Source: Amyloporia xantha (Eukaryota > Basidiomycota > Agaricomycetes > Polyporales > Adustoporiaceae). From it: 64,000 nucleotides of DNA. Below are positions 50,723 through 63,310 of this stretch, piece by piece (within the stretch, counting starts at the first letter, position 1; each line of letters begins with the position of its first letter). A program made the position numbers and the translations under genes. Location: assembly GCA_036971615.1 (NCBI GenBank), contig JAYKKR010000009.1:186001-250000 (forward strand), given 5' to 3'. The notes beneath the pieces were generated by a model that did not search any database, was not told the origin of the DNA, and saw only the letters and a program-made list of their open reading frames with translations.

Positions 50723-51000
50723 TTGTCAACAAACCAACGTAATTACATGTTCAGTACGCTTCAATTCTACTACGACTACGCCTACGCTTCACTTCAATTC
50801 CCTACGACGATCCTCCGATTCTATCACGACACTTCGATTCTTCTACGACTCGCTTCGATATTTACTCCGATTTCCTTCGATTCTTCAATATTTCGACTGC
50901 GCTCCAACACCACAATCCTTCGAGTCCTTTTGACCTTCCTTTGACATACTACAAGTCCTTCGAGTATTCTCCATACACCTTCGAGATGCTGCTTCGCATT
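50723..51000 (+). repeat. Degenerate pyrimidine-rich repeats (CTTCGATT-like)
   Basis: Irregular repetition of short words such as TACGAC, CTTCGAT and TCCTTCGA over about 280 bp with strong strand bias for C and T. No coding function is likely. Confidence 0.5.
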
Positions 51001-51425
51001 CGCCAAAACGCAGGACACCTTGCTGCTAACTCCCTCACACCTAGACCATTCCAATTACGATTCTCTTTGCCCTTTTGTTCGCACCTTGTGCAGGGGTTAG
51101 GGTTTCGTAGGTCGTATCAGCGCTCGGCGGAGTTGGGAGTCAGACTGTAATGCATCTATGTTATAATGTGAATGGATAGTGTAGAAAGTCCAATGATACA
51201 AATTTAATTTTCTTGCAGTGGAAATCCTTCAGCCTGGAGTAGAAAGAAATATATCCCACTGTGACCTGTAGTCAATGAATTTTATTGTCAAATAATTGTA
51301 TCCATATTTGAGTGCTTTGCAGTTACAATAGGCCCCGAATCCGATGGGGTGTGATGGATGCAGGCCTAATAAATTTGGTATATGTACACGGGCACTTCTA
51401 CCTATTATAGCAATTTCATATCATT

Positions 51426-51626
51426 CATCAGCAAATGTCAAATTTGACTTATCCACTTAATCACACTTTTTTCGACTTTTTGTCCTGTTTAAGACATTTA
51501 AGACTGGTTTAAGACCATTTCAAAGTGAAGGGATCGTATTAATTTTGTCTTAATGCACTTAATTCTCTTATTAAGACAGATAAGTGCAATATAAGTACAT
51601 TAAGGCAAATTTGACATTTCCTGATG
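51426..51626. mobile_element. 201-bp inverted-repeat element (MITE-like)
   Basis: Both ends carry CATCAG.AAATGTCAAATTTG facing inward, about 26 bp with two mismatches (51426-51453 and 51599-51626). The interior is AT-rich with TTAAGAC motifs on both strands. No coding sequence. Confidence 0.65.
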
Positions 51627-52473
51627 TTATGAACTATCATTTATCACTGTATACATTTCTCTGTGTGCCGCCGACACCCGAAGCATGAGAACGGATAAGT
51701 ATTGACTCTTCAATTATCAGAAAATGGATTAGCTAAGCAGAGCACCGCCACGCGAAATAAGCCCGACATTACTATAAAGGGAATGAGGTGCTTTAATCAT
51801 GTGACCTAGGATCAGAACCTAAGACTCAAACCCGTGATAAGCCCAAACCTATGCGCAAAACATTTTCAACGATAAATGATGTCATAGGTCCGGCCGCTGG
51901 CCGCTAGGTTCGGTCCGCGGGTCTGGGGTGGCAGCGCGTTGGTCGAACGCGGTGCGAACGCGTTCGAACCGAGAACTGAATTAGGAAATCCGATCAATTT
52001 GATCAAGATCAGCCTGCGCCTTTCTCTCACCGCTATTTCCAGACATCGTCCTTGATGGCTGCGGCTATGCTGCGTCGACCTCATGCTCGCCCCCACGCCT
52101 CGCGCCTGACCGCAGGAATTCACCACCAGCCCCCTCTGCATTATCGACCCCGCTAAATTGCGTGTCGTCCGTACACGCTTCGGGCGCCACGACGTCAGCA
52201 ACGCCAAATTCGGTCAGCACTGCCCACCAGCGACGGTGTCAGGTCCGCCAGCACCGGGCAGCTCAAGAACAAAACGCTGGTGTTCCGCATCGCTGGCATT
52301 CATTTGCGATCGAGCGATCTTCGCCAAACACGCCTCGTGGGTCGCATACGACGTCCTGCACACACGTGCGAACACAGCTAGACACAACGGCCCCCAACTC
52401 GGGCGCAGCTACTAGTGTGGGCTCCAAAGGTACGTGCACATAAAATACAAAATGTGCTGTTGTCAAACTGATC
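51627..52473. other. Intergenic, 3' side of the FunK1 gene
   Basis: No gene recognised. Open frames on both strands at 52150-52450 are GC-rich and without known motifs; the kinase 3' UTR should lie in this part. Confidence 0.45.
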
Positions 52474-54716
52474 TCACCCGCTGTGCACAACTGCGGTGAC
52501 GACGAAGGGGAGTGATGTGTCGCTGGCGGGGCTGGCATCCGCAGCTGGCTGAGGAGTCAGATATGCACAGCCACTTATACTTTGAGGATCCTTCTCGACT
52601 TCAGCGTAGCGTTCACAAATGGCTGTTTGAATGAATTCGGTTTTCTGGACGGCAGGTCGGATAAGATGATGAAGAGTGCCAATTTCATCAGTAAGATCTC
52701 CGGAGCGCAAGAGATTAACTCGGCCTGTTCTAGAATAGAACACGCCGTCGGCGACTTGTAGATGGAGCGTTTGATCACACGACTGGGGGAATTCTCCGAT
52801 GCGGAAGATGCCTTTGTTGGATGTAAAAAAGTTTGCAATCCACCAGACGGACTCTAGATTATGGAGGGGATTGTATCGAAATGCCGCAGCATTCACGCGC
52901 GATGAAAAATCATCATTGGTGTTAAGAACAATAGTCTTGCACTGAGTGAACAGATACTTCCGGCTTTCAACTTCGCATGCGATGAAATCGGCAGTTCCCT
53001 GAAGTGGTGACAGACATATTAACGGAATAGCGACGTAAGGTTCAGCTCAAATTTCATACGCACAGTCCGAATCTCATGTTCCTTTATATCATCAATCTTC
53101 CTTGCGAACTCGAAATCCGATAGCTTGATTCCATCATTATAAATGAGAAGGTTTCCGGTGCTGACATCGCGGTGTACCCATCCGCGTTCATGTAAGCCTT
53201 GCAATGCTATGGTGCATGTTTTTCAAATGCAATAGTACCCGTAGGATGAGAATTTACTCGCCTCGAGTAGTCTTTGATAACATTTCGTAGATCTTATTCA
53301 GCCGCGTGAGGCTGTGGAGTGGCTGGCAGACTTCCGCAAAAGCAATTCGATAATGGGTCTTTAAAGTATAAATGTCAGCAGGCAGCTTCGAGGCCAGCTA
53401 TTTCCGCCGGCCAGCCGGTGAAGTACGACCACGGGTGCCTATCGGTGTAGGGTAAACAGGGTCGATGGTCGGGACTAAATCCGGCAACTCCGGTTCAACA
53501 TCAAAGTCAGGAAGCAGCTCCTTACACTGTCTGCCATCCCTGCTGATAGGCAAATATGTGTCATCAGGTTCGCCATAAATGTGCACGTCCCCGTGACATA
53601 CAACGGTCAAGAGGCAGTCGTGGAATTCTTTATCGTTCGGAGGGCCCGACTGTCGGATTTCGTGCATAATATCTCCCTCCTTGGGGAGGCCAGAGTCGAT
53701 CCAGCAGTCCTTCAAGACGAGCTGTTCGCCACATGGGTCGCCGTTCACTAGCTTCTTGACCTTCCATACCCTAGTCCCACGGCCCCGCAAAGGATTCGTG
53801 CCGATATCTGACAGTATTTCCACAGTGCGAAATGTAACTTTCTCACCGTTCTCGGTCCGCATATTGATATCGTAGCAAGGCTGAACATTGCCATCCGATG
53901 CGATTCCCTCTACACGTTCTATGGTAGGATCCCATCCGACCTCATGCTTCTCTGCGTACATCAGCCTTAGAAAGAATTCAACCATTATGTGGCAGTCCTG
54001 TAAACACTGCTGTGAGAAAAGATCGAGTCGCTGATGTCTGACATCGCATACCGTGATGAAGTTGAACGGCTCACTGACGAGAGCACCACTGCGACTGCAG
54101 AACCATAGTCTCGCATCCGTGTCCTCGATGGTCAATCCATACGTAAATCGTCGACATGGGTCCTCGCGCAGGCACTGGCGCATGCTCCACGCAACTCTGA
54201 TCATAATCTGCCAATGTCGAGTGTCAGATCAATGTATCAAGTAAGAAACACCTCACTCACATCTTCTCTGGTCGCCTCATTGTCGTGTAGGTTGTATTCA
54301 GCAGAAAGGGCAATATCACACCAACGACTCGGAGTTTCACCGTCTTGTACTTTTGAATGCAGGTACCCGTCGGGGCGGAATGTAGATCCTCTGCGTCCGC
54401 TCAGAGGTATTCCATCTGGGTTGCTCTTGAAATGAAGAAGTTTGTGGTACTTTCCATCTAACCCGCTTGCTGTACATATCGCTTCGGCTATTTTCTCGAG
54501 TGGCTTGAACGTGGCATTTTTGTCTTTGCCGGTCTGAGAGGGATCTTCCTGGAACCAACTCCATCGGCCGTTTTTTATCGCAGGCGTCTTTCCTTTTCTT
54601 AGCTCCCCTAAAATCTTCCGGACATTCATGCCGCGGCGAAATGGAGGCAAAGCATCGTTCAGGAATTGGTTGACAGTGTACTGAAGAAAGCTCAAGTTTG
54701 AGCCGAAATCTTCCAT
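52474..54716 (-). CDS. FunK1-type protein kinase, interrupted by an in-frame TAG
   Basis: Five exons, 54261-54716, 54052-54207, 53262-53997, 53064-53206 and 52474-52998; 672 codons. The FunK1 (fungal-specific kinase) layout is clear: an N-terminal helical region, FNFIT and HEVGWDPT motifs, an N-lobe with VLKDCW (candidate Lys), the helix AFAEVCQPLHSL, catalytic loop HERGWVHRDVSTGNLLI with Asp at codon about 463, SDFEFA in place of DFG, and GTADFIACEV after the last intron. One TAG (53398-53400, codon about 404) lies between the lobes in an otherwise continuous frame. Either it is a nonsense mutation, or a 60-nt intron (GTTTAC to TAG, in phase) removes it. The intron at 53207-53261 needs a GCGAGT donor. 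The start is the first in-frame ATG and is uncertain. Confidence 0.8.
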
Positions 54717-54875
54717 GAGAGCCTTTCGCGAGTCTGCCTGCAGTGTGAAATGGAGTGTCGACAACTTTAAGATGGTGGCTGTATCCGGCTGTAGATGGGT
54801 CAGCGGTTGACCGGAGCGAGGAGAAGTGACTGGGAAGCCGTGGTAGATGATGATTGAGACACGTCTTTCCCCCCG

Positions 54876-54883
54876 TATTTATA
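54876..54883 (-). promoter_or_regulatory. TATA box of the FunK1 gene
   Basis: TATAAATA on the minus strand about 160 bp before the chosen kinase start codon. The position allows a leader of about 130 nt. Confidence 0.45.
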
Positions 54884-55122
54884 TCAGTAAAATAAGTGTG
54901 GCTTGGGCAGTGTGGATAAAACGTAACCTTGGCGAGATGACCACCCGGAAATAATAGTTCGCACAAAGTACAAAGAGACTGTTGACTTGAAACGCCACAA
55001 TGGGATCATCAACCGGCGATCATACACTTGGTGGAAATTGGCAGCTCCGCCCGCCGGTTCCAAATAACCACTTATATGCCGCGACATCAAAATACAATCC
55101 ATAATTCTACGTTATCATTGCC

Positions 55123-55410
55123 TTAAATACATATCGAAGTGTCCGACGTTACAGGCATGTCTTCGACAACAACGTCCGGACCGTCAAATAGTAAGTTCAG
55201 TGCTAACATTTCGAAACCCGTCCTCCATTTGGTCCACGGCCCACTTTCGTATGTTGGTTTACCGTCATCTCCACATTTCCATCGTTTGATATTAACCTCC
55301 AACATGACGAGGTCGTTGGGACCTAAGGTGTCTGCGATGATCTTCGTCATTTTCTCTTTGGGGCCGTAGACATTTTTCGCGTCATATGCATGTTTGAAGT
55401 CATACGCCTA
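55123..55410 (-). pseudogene. Fragment of an unrecognised basidiomycete protein
   Basis: The minus strand encodes a readable stretch (AYDFKHAYDAKNVYGP, then LGPNDLVMLEVNIKRW, then RTGFEMLALNLLFDGPDVV). It looks like real protein and recalls a common Agaricomycete domain of the form GD.VLVE....R, ...F.L.A..LL, whose function I do not know. No start, no continuation on the 5' side and no domain downstream are seen, so it is probably a remnant, perhaps of a mobile element. Confidence 0.4.
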
Positions 55411-57339
55411 CACTTCGATTAGTCGTGATCATATTGTTGGGTGAGCTAGACGCACTTTTTTGGTCCTGTCCCCTCGGAAGCGGTGAGTTTGTCTTCGCGT
55501 CGCTTTCAGGTACGACGTTTTCGGTAAACAGTAGGCTACAGCTAAATTAATCATGACCTGAAGTGGTAGTAGCTTGAGCAATTCACGCAAGGGCATAGCA
55601 ACCTGGACAAACGATGACAGGAGAGCAGTCTCACCAACCGGTCTGCAACCAGCATAACTGTATTGAACTTCAGGCGCAGAGAGAAAAGCTCCACTGACGA
55701 CAGGAAAGCCACGCAGGTAAACCTCATCGCAAATGAATGAAGCAGGATCTCCAGCCAACGGACGAGAGTACCCGTGAATGAAAGACAAGCGAGACCACGA
55801 TGGGATACATCTACGGGAGCATTCATGCGATGACAGCGACGCGACAACGTCAGCGAGCTTGCGCGCATTGCGGTCCAAGATGACATTGTGCAAGCGCGCC
55901 AACTTAAGGAGGTTTACATAGGGGAGATGTGACACCAAAAAGGACAAGGGTAGAGCAACACAGACCGACAACACATCACTGGAACGAGGGTCACTGTCTG
56001 CAGACTGCAAGACAAAGCCTTCATAGCGCACCGAGCGATGGAGTCCTAGGAGAATTGGTGACCCCAGGACAACAGGAAAAGATGCCAAGGAGGACACGGA
56101 AAATGTAGCAGACCGGCGTGGGCCACCACCCAATATCAAGCTCAGACGATGGGGATCAAGAGCGAAAGCCGAGCATTCCTTCGGGAAGCATCATCGGCAG
56201 CAGTGTTCCATCGGGAACGAACTGAGAGTTTTATCGGACAGCGCACGGATGAAACGACCATTCGGACCGCCCAGACGAAGCACGTCACAACAGGTAGGAG
56301 ACAAAGAAAGAGTAAATGCCATCCCAACACACGCGGCGTGCTTAGTAGCAAAGCAACAGACGACATGTTGGAGGCGGAGAGAAAAACGAGAGTGCCACCA
56401 AAGGAGCGGAACTACAGTGGCGGAAGGGAGCGGTGGCTGCAGCCCCACGGCAGGGTGAAGCAACCGGGAGCCAGTCGCCACCTCCTGACAAGCCGGGCTG
56501 CGGCAGCCATCGGACGTTGAAATTGCAGGAGACGGCCCGGTTGTACCTCCTATCCTTACGTAAGGCAGCAGGGTACGCATGTCAAGATATCCAAATAAGG
56601 GGTTATTTGGAATCTAATCTTATCTCTGACATTTATCTTCTCGGCGCTGCTACTGCATCACATTTTGAACCTGCTCTGTCCCATTTGGCCAAGGTTATCG
56701 CGAATATTGGTCGATGACATACATATCACTACAATTCATCGAGGCTACAATTCGAAATGACTAATAGTAATCTTGCGCCAGTAGACTACTAGTATCCACT
56801 TCCGTACATCATCAACACTCAACAGAGGAATGAAAGGATCCGCCAACGCCGGTGACGGACCCATTCCCTTGCTCACTTTCAGAGAAGGAAATCCCATCAC
56901 TATAATTGAAAAATAAGCGAGAGGGGTCGATGAGTGATGATTATTTATGCGACAACCATTTAGATCATCTTGACAAGCCATATACTGTCCGAGATTCGAA
57001 GGTTGTATCCATGACCGGAAATGAGAGACAGGTTCCGATTGTTTTCGATTCTGCGTTGCGACAAGTCATGGTGAGCACTTGACCGAACATTGGAGGCATT
57101 ACGTTATTCACCGACATATGGTTGCAATCCACGGATTCACCCTGAAAACGCAGCGGGCAGTTACATTCTCCAAGCAATCTCTACAAGCTGGCTTTGCCGT
57201 CACACATGTAATATCTCTAACTGACGAACGAGTTCAGATACTCAAAGTAAAGGTATAGATACACATAATACTGAGTGATTGTGAGTCTCAATTAACGAGA
57301 AAATGTGAGCGGCATGCATTGTTATGCAATTGCTCCTGC
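55411..57339. other. Intergenic; GC-rich open frames of doubtful reality
   Basis: A 236-codon minus-strand frame (55429-56139) and frames at 56149-56580 are open mainly because the DNA is GC-rich; no family is recognised. Short words (for example GTTCCCGATGGAAC near 56208-56221) recur in the 8.2-8.5 kb region, so a degenerate dispersed element is possible. A perfect 8-bp stem (CCAAATAA/TTATTTGG) lies at 56593-56612. Confidence 0.4.
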
Positions 57340-60300
57340 TCAGCTCTGTTGAACAGTAGACCTGATTTCTTCCCAATCCACGCTTGCTTGACACATTGCC
57401 TTGAATACACCATTGGACTTGGAGATGAGAGCTTTCGGAGTATCAAATTCCATTATTTTACCGCCGTCGAGGACGAGGATACGATCGTAGTCCAAGACCG
57501 TCCTCAGTCTGTGCGCAATCGTGATCACGATGGCGCCCACGAATTCTTCGCGTATCGTTCGTTGAATCTGTTGTATGATGCATGGTTCGTTAGATGTGCG
57601 ACATCATATATGGGAGTGGACCATACCTGTTCATCTAATTTTGAGTCAATCTGGGATGTTGCCTCATCCATAATCACTACGTTGCTCCTGCGCAGTACTG
57701 CACGAGCCATTGCGACCAGCTGTCGCTCACCTGCGCTGAGCGAGCCAGTCTGACTTATTGGCATGTCGAGAGTGAATGCAGAAGTCTTCGTCTTGCCGAC
57801 AGATCGAGAGAAAACGGATGTCAAATGACATCGTTCCAGTACTTGGAGACACTCCTCGTCAGAATGTTCTCCAAAAGGATCCAAATTGGTTCTGATGGTG
57901 CCTGCAAACAAAGAGACGTCTTGGCTGATGATGGTCTTTTACGCGTCATGTTAGAACGCCATATGCATGCGGCACCGAGAAGATTGTAACATACAATTCG
58001 GGTCCTGAGGTCATCTAATCCGATTTTGCCGATGTCTAGATTATCAATTCTAACAGTTCGAAGAGCCAGTTAGTCATATTTTGCAAACTTATCAATTAAC
58101 TCACAATATTCTTCCCCCACTCGGTTCTACAATACGCAGTAGCGAGAGTGCCAAGGTGGATTTTCCTGCGAAGCAAACCTCTACAGTCATGGTGCTTCAA
58201 GGATATTATAGACACCGACCTGATCCTGTTCGTCCGACCTAGGACCTCAAAATGAGACTAGACTCTGTAGTAAAACAGCAGACACTCACGACACCGATTT
58301 TCTCCGACCGCCTCACCGTAAAGGTCAAGCTATGAAGCACTGCAGGTAGTTCTGGAGCGTATTTGACCACTAAGTCTTCAACTACTAGTTCGCCATCACT
58401 GGACGGCCAGTAAGCAGGCGGCCTATTTTCGGGGACAACAGCTCGTGCCTCTTGAGAGACGCTCAGATATTCCACTATGCGCTCGACAGAGTTAAAATCT
58501 AGCTCAAGCTGTGCAAGGACTCTGCCAAAGAGAGCAATATGAGTAACTGCAGAGCTTCGAAATTGGCTACTTACTTCACAAGTATCCGCGATGCTTCAGC
58601 AAACACACCGGCCTGAACAATGACAAGAGCTGCAAAACCAGAACTAACAGAGGTTAAGAGGGCAAAAATCGTCGTCAAGAAGACTACGACAGATCCAAGA
58701 CCTGATGTATATAAGCGTAAGCATCATATACAGATCATCAAAGTATGATTCAGGCCGGACTGACAGTCATATCTCCACTGAAGCCAGCCAGATACCAACC
58801 ACTGAACGACGAGAAGAAAAATATATTAGAATAAGAACGGTGCACGAAGTCCTCAGTGCACCTACATAGACGTGATCGAAGGATTGGAATTTATCGACTC
58901 TCTTGTAAAATCTATCCTGGTATCTTTCCTCCATGCCGAACGCGCGCACGTGTGGCAGACCCCTCAGTAACTCGTCAAATCCAGCAAATGCAGGGGACAG
59001 CGAGATAGACTCAAGTCGCCGTAGATCTCGTGATGCTCGAACATAAGGTGGGGCGAGTCGGATGTAGAGCCAGGCGATGATGATAGCAAATGGGGCAAAG
59101 GAAGGGACCACCCATATGATCACCGACAGAGAGGCAAGGAAATTGAAGCATCCAGACAAAGCAGCTCTGGCAGAATTTTGCAATGCATAATCAACCGTAT
59201 CGATATCAGAAGTGAATCGGTTCAAGATCCGACCGATAGGGGTGACATCGAAAAATCGGGTTGGTGCACCGGATAGTCTCTGAAGCATAGAAACAAAAAG
59301 CGACCTAGATGCTTGAAGACTTGCGTAGTATCCGAGCGAGATGTAAGCAATGACAGATATTGCTCCCGCTAGGCAGATGCACAAGAAGATCACGAGCCAT
59401 GGTTTAACGTTGACATCAGGAGGGGGAAGCTGTTCCCATGCTGCTCGAATCTGAGGTATAGCTCGTGTTGTGGAAGAACCAATGTTCTCGTAGGCCTCTC
59501 CCCATCTAGCCAAGAAGAACTGCGGCGTTGATAAATGATTTAATAGGAGTCAGTTTTCTTCGCTAAGTGAGATGAGCCTTACCTGATTTCCAATAGTAAT
59601 AAGACGGATGAGGACCATGAGGATGACAGTCAAGAACCAAGAGTATAGACCAGCCGCCCGAATGTAAGTCAAGTATGTCCGCGCTGAAACACGGCCTTCA
59701 GCACGGGCCTCTGCCTCTATCAGCTTGCCATCCGAGGTCTTAGTCTTCGCTTGGGTTTCCAGATCCGGATCTACAAGGTCAGCCTCATTTTCCATTTCAG
59801 ATGTCGAGGACTGAGATTCAGCTTCCATAGGAGGGACGTCTTCCTCCTCTACCAATTTCTCAAGTTGACCACGTTCACGAAGGTCTTGCGTCGAGCCTTG
59901 ACGGAGAATGCTACCACCAGAGAGCTCAACAAGGTAGGACGCAATGGGGAGACATAGACTAATATGATGGGTTACGAGGATGATTGTACGGCCACGAGCC
60001 AATTCCCCGGAGAGTGCTTTCTTCATGAGATGTTGAGCCGTATGCATGTCGACCGCTGCTAACCTAATCGAGACATCGTATCGGTTGCTTAATGGTTGCT
60101 TTCAAACTTGATGAAGGTACTCACGGATCGTCAAGCAAGATGCACTACAACAAAAGGTAAATACGTAACGACAATCGACATAGTGCTGCCGTGCTCACCG
60201 TAGCTTGCGAATACAAGGCCCGCGCCAGAGCAATCCGCGCCCGTTGACCACCAGACAGAGTAATCCCCTTTTCACCAATCTCTAGAAGATCTTATCAGTC

Positions 60301-63300
60301 GCTGACCTAGTGACCGCTCAAATAGCAAACATTGTGTTACCTGTCATATCACCGGCGTCAAATATCTCCAAATCTCTCGTCAAGGCGCACGCGTCAATGA
60401 CGGCCTGATAACGTCTCTCGTCATATCCATATGCAGAGCCAAAGATTATGTTGTCGCGGATAGTCGCATGTTCAAGCCCTGCAATGTCAGTCAAGCATAA
60501 CTCTAAAGGATAGAACAGAGGGCACTAACAAGGATTTTGAGCACAGTATGCGACCTGATGGCCGGACTTGTTCAGGATTACTTCGCCAGATAAGCAATGC
60601 ATTTCTGAATACCATGTTGTTATCAGCCCATCAACCCAGGCGACGATAGCTCAGAACGGATATCAACAGACCTCCGAGTAGAGCCGCGAGCAAGGCGCTC
60701 TTTCCTGACCCTGTCGCGCCACTCACTAAAGTCAGCTTCCCCATTGGGAACTTAACATCGAGGGGTCCCAATTGAAATCTCGAAGGAGTGTCCTTTGGTG
60801 AAGCATCCCACTCGAAAGCTGCGTTGTCAAAACCTATCTCGCCCTGCCCAGACGCACGCATGCTGGCCGGCATCTTCAATGACGACGCCCACTCCGGGAC
60901 CTCAGGCTCATTGAGAAAGGCTTCAATACGCTGCATACTAACATAAGCTGATCACCCCGCTCAGAATCAGCCACTAGTCTGATGCGAGAGATGTGCAAAC
61001 TTACCCCGAAGTAAGGCGAAGAACTGGCCTGGCAAGGCCGTCATAGGCTCCTGTAAATATGAGAATAGCGCGATGGATGTGAACGCCTTTGCAACCGTTA
61101 ATCTTTCCCCAGCCACAAGGGTATAGCACAGGAAGGAAGACACGGCGGTTGCAGACGGAATCCATGTCCAAATGAACGTGATCAGGACGGACACGATGTT
61201 GTCCTTGACACGCCATTTCAATTCCGTATCTCGTGCGTCTTGCACTCTGTCGGACCATTTGGATTCTGATGTGACGTGTCAGTGACTCGCAGCTAGTTTG
61301 CATGACCAGAATGCTGACCCCAGCCGTAGAACTTCAGGAAGCGAATGTTCTGGAAAAGCTCATTTACGAGATTCATGCGGCGATCTCGCGCTTTCCAAGA
61401 ATGTCGAGTGATCTACGCGCATCTCAGCATACAGTGATGAACACCATACACATGGCCAGGACTCACGTAGATGTTCATCTTCGCTAGAGGATAGTTGAGG
61501 ACATAAGCCACCAGGACGACAGCCACAGCTGCAAGGGAGCTCCATCCTAGAACTCTATAGATAATGTCAGAGGGAGATATTGGATTATTTGAGCCACAAC
61601 TGACTGGTAGAGGAAAACCATCGCAATCGCCAGGCGAACAGGCGCAGCGAATATCCCTGAAAACTCCCAGAAGCGGTGAGCTACTGCATAAGCATCACCC
61701 CTATGCCTCAATCAGCATCTCCGGAGGCGATGAAACTGTCAGAGGATTCATACTGCATCAAGTTGACTATCTTGCCCAAGTCCGCATTATCACCATCCTC
61801 TTCATCGTGGCTGCTCTTTCCGGCAACATCGCGCCTAGTCAGTGCCCTGTACGCGATGACACGGCGGTCAGCAGACCAGAGGAAGCCATGGTTGAACAAC
61901 CCACTTGTAATGCAGCGCACAAAATAGCTGTCCTCGCGTGCGCTCATAACACCGGCGGGTATACCACATCTGATAAAGATCGACTTGTGCGAAAGACAGG
62001 TTTGCGAGAAACGCAAACAGCGCAAAGAGGTAGGCTGTGCGTTTGGATTCTGGAGATGGCTCCGCGAGGGACGAGAGAATTTTTTGCAATGCGTATGGAG
62101 GGACGAAGCCTAGACCAGGACTGATGATTGGTGGTTAACATCACGGATAACAATTACGGACCGAAGATTGCACTCCACAGTTCCAGGACAATATCCAGAA
62201 TCAAATCTAGAGAGTTGGACACGAGTAGAAAACGCAGCAATGAATGCGTGGGGTGTCTACGAAATAGAATCCTGATCAATACGCTGTCATAATGAGTAAT
62301 GATGCACATACTCCTCCCGATACTTCAAATATTTGGTAAACAAGTTCTTATGTGTGAAATAAGGCGACAGACGCCAGACGTCCGACTCATGTAGCGTCCT
62401 GGTGCTCGCAACACCAAAAAGCGGTTCGACAAAGGAGAACGTGCTCCATGACCACAGGGTCGCGCTGTCCTCTGGCATCGTTAGGTCATTTGATGGAATC
62501 TGCCATTAATAAAATTAGACCCCTCGTTCAAACCATCGATACATCCTCATTGACCTACATTAGTGCCCGAAGCAACATTCGCACATGGCGGCACAATTTG
62601 GAGCGGAAGCGTGCCCGCTACCCATGCTAGTATGCCCGGCCAAGCCACACGCAATATGATTAGAAAGGTGACGCCGGGGCCAGCTCCGCCGTCCATGAGG
62701 CCCAGTACGAATTCTACCATCGCACTTACGCCATGCGCCAAGAAGAATAGGATGAGGAGGTACGGAGGCGTTACACTTGGCTTGAACAGCACCCTCAACG
62801 CCGCATACAGCTACCAGCGTCCCACCTCAGCTTAATGCTTAATCGAACGGGCGCATATAAGGCGGCACCCACCCATGTAACAGACGCGACAATTGCCTGT
62901 GCCGCTCCCTTCCCATCTCCCACCGCTTCCGCGTACGCAAACGCCGCAGCCCACGCAACACACTCCAGAACAGCACCTAACGCAAGAGCTCTCGATTTCC
63001 ATGTCGCGGGCGAGACGGCACGACCTGGCGGGTCCTCCAAGTCAGCTAGCGTGAGGAAATTCCTGAAGGGCGAGGTGAGAGTCCGGAAAGCCCGTCGAAA
63101 GCTCTTATGGAACCGTATCGTCGCAAGGAGATCATAAGAGAGCATGAACAGCCCTGCGCAGGCTGGAACGAGTGTTCCGACGATGAGCACTCGAGCTTCC
63201 GGTGAGACCCATGGTTGTGCTGGTTTCGCGTCTACCGAAAAATCCGCCAATGTATGCTGGACAGTAGTAACGACCAAGACGTCCTGAAGCGAGCCTCCCA

Positions 63301-63310
63301 GCCAGCTCAT
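57340..63310 (-). CDS. ABCC-family (MRP-type) ABC transporter
   Basis: 25 exons with every junction in phase; 4605 nt, 1534 aa. First exon 62873-63310, last 57340-57567; the smallest exons are 58220-58238 and 60125-60144. Layout: an N-terminal TMD0-like membrane domain (residues 1 to about 230), TMD1, NBD1 with Walker A GATGSGKS (about 680), Q-loop YCAQNPW, signature [15 protein letters not shown], Walker B CILLDDPLAAVD and VTHH; an acidic linker; TMD2; NBD2 with Walker A GRTGSGKS (about 1313), signature [14 protein letters not shown], Walker [13 protein letters not shown] and IAHRL. Such transporters export conjugates, drugs or metabolites at the plasma or vacuolar membrane, or act like bile-pigment/cadmium transporters. 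Both sites look complete; NBD2 has LSAGE instead of LSGGQ. The substrate cannot be inferred. Confidence 0.94.

Noticed and set aside
51800..51840. Second B-box-like word (GGTTTGAGTC, minus strand)
   Set aside because: No A box at the right distance and no cloverleaf; chance match is likely.
55429..56139. 236-codon minus-strand frame
   Set aside because: No recognisable domain, no splice structure, and composition matches surrounding GC-rich DNA; not called as a gene.
61413..61466. Stop codon interrupting the ABC transporter near 61.41 kb
   Set aside because: The stop is the TAG acceptor of a 54-nt intron (GTGAGT...GCGTAG), and the flanking exons join in frame.
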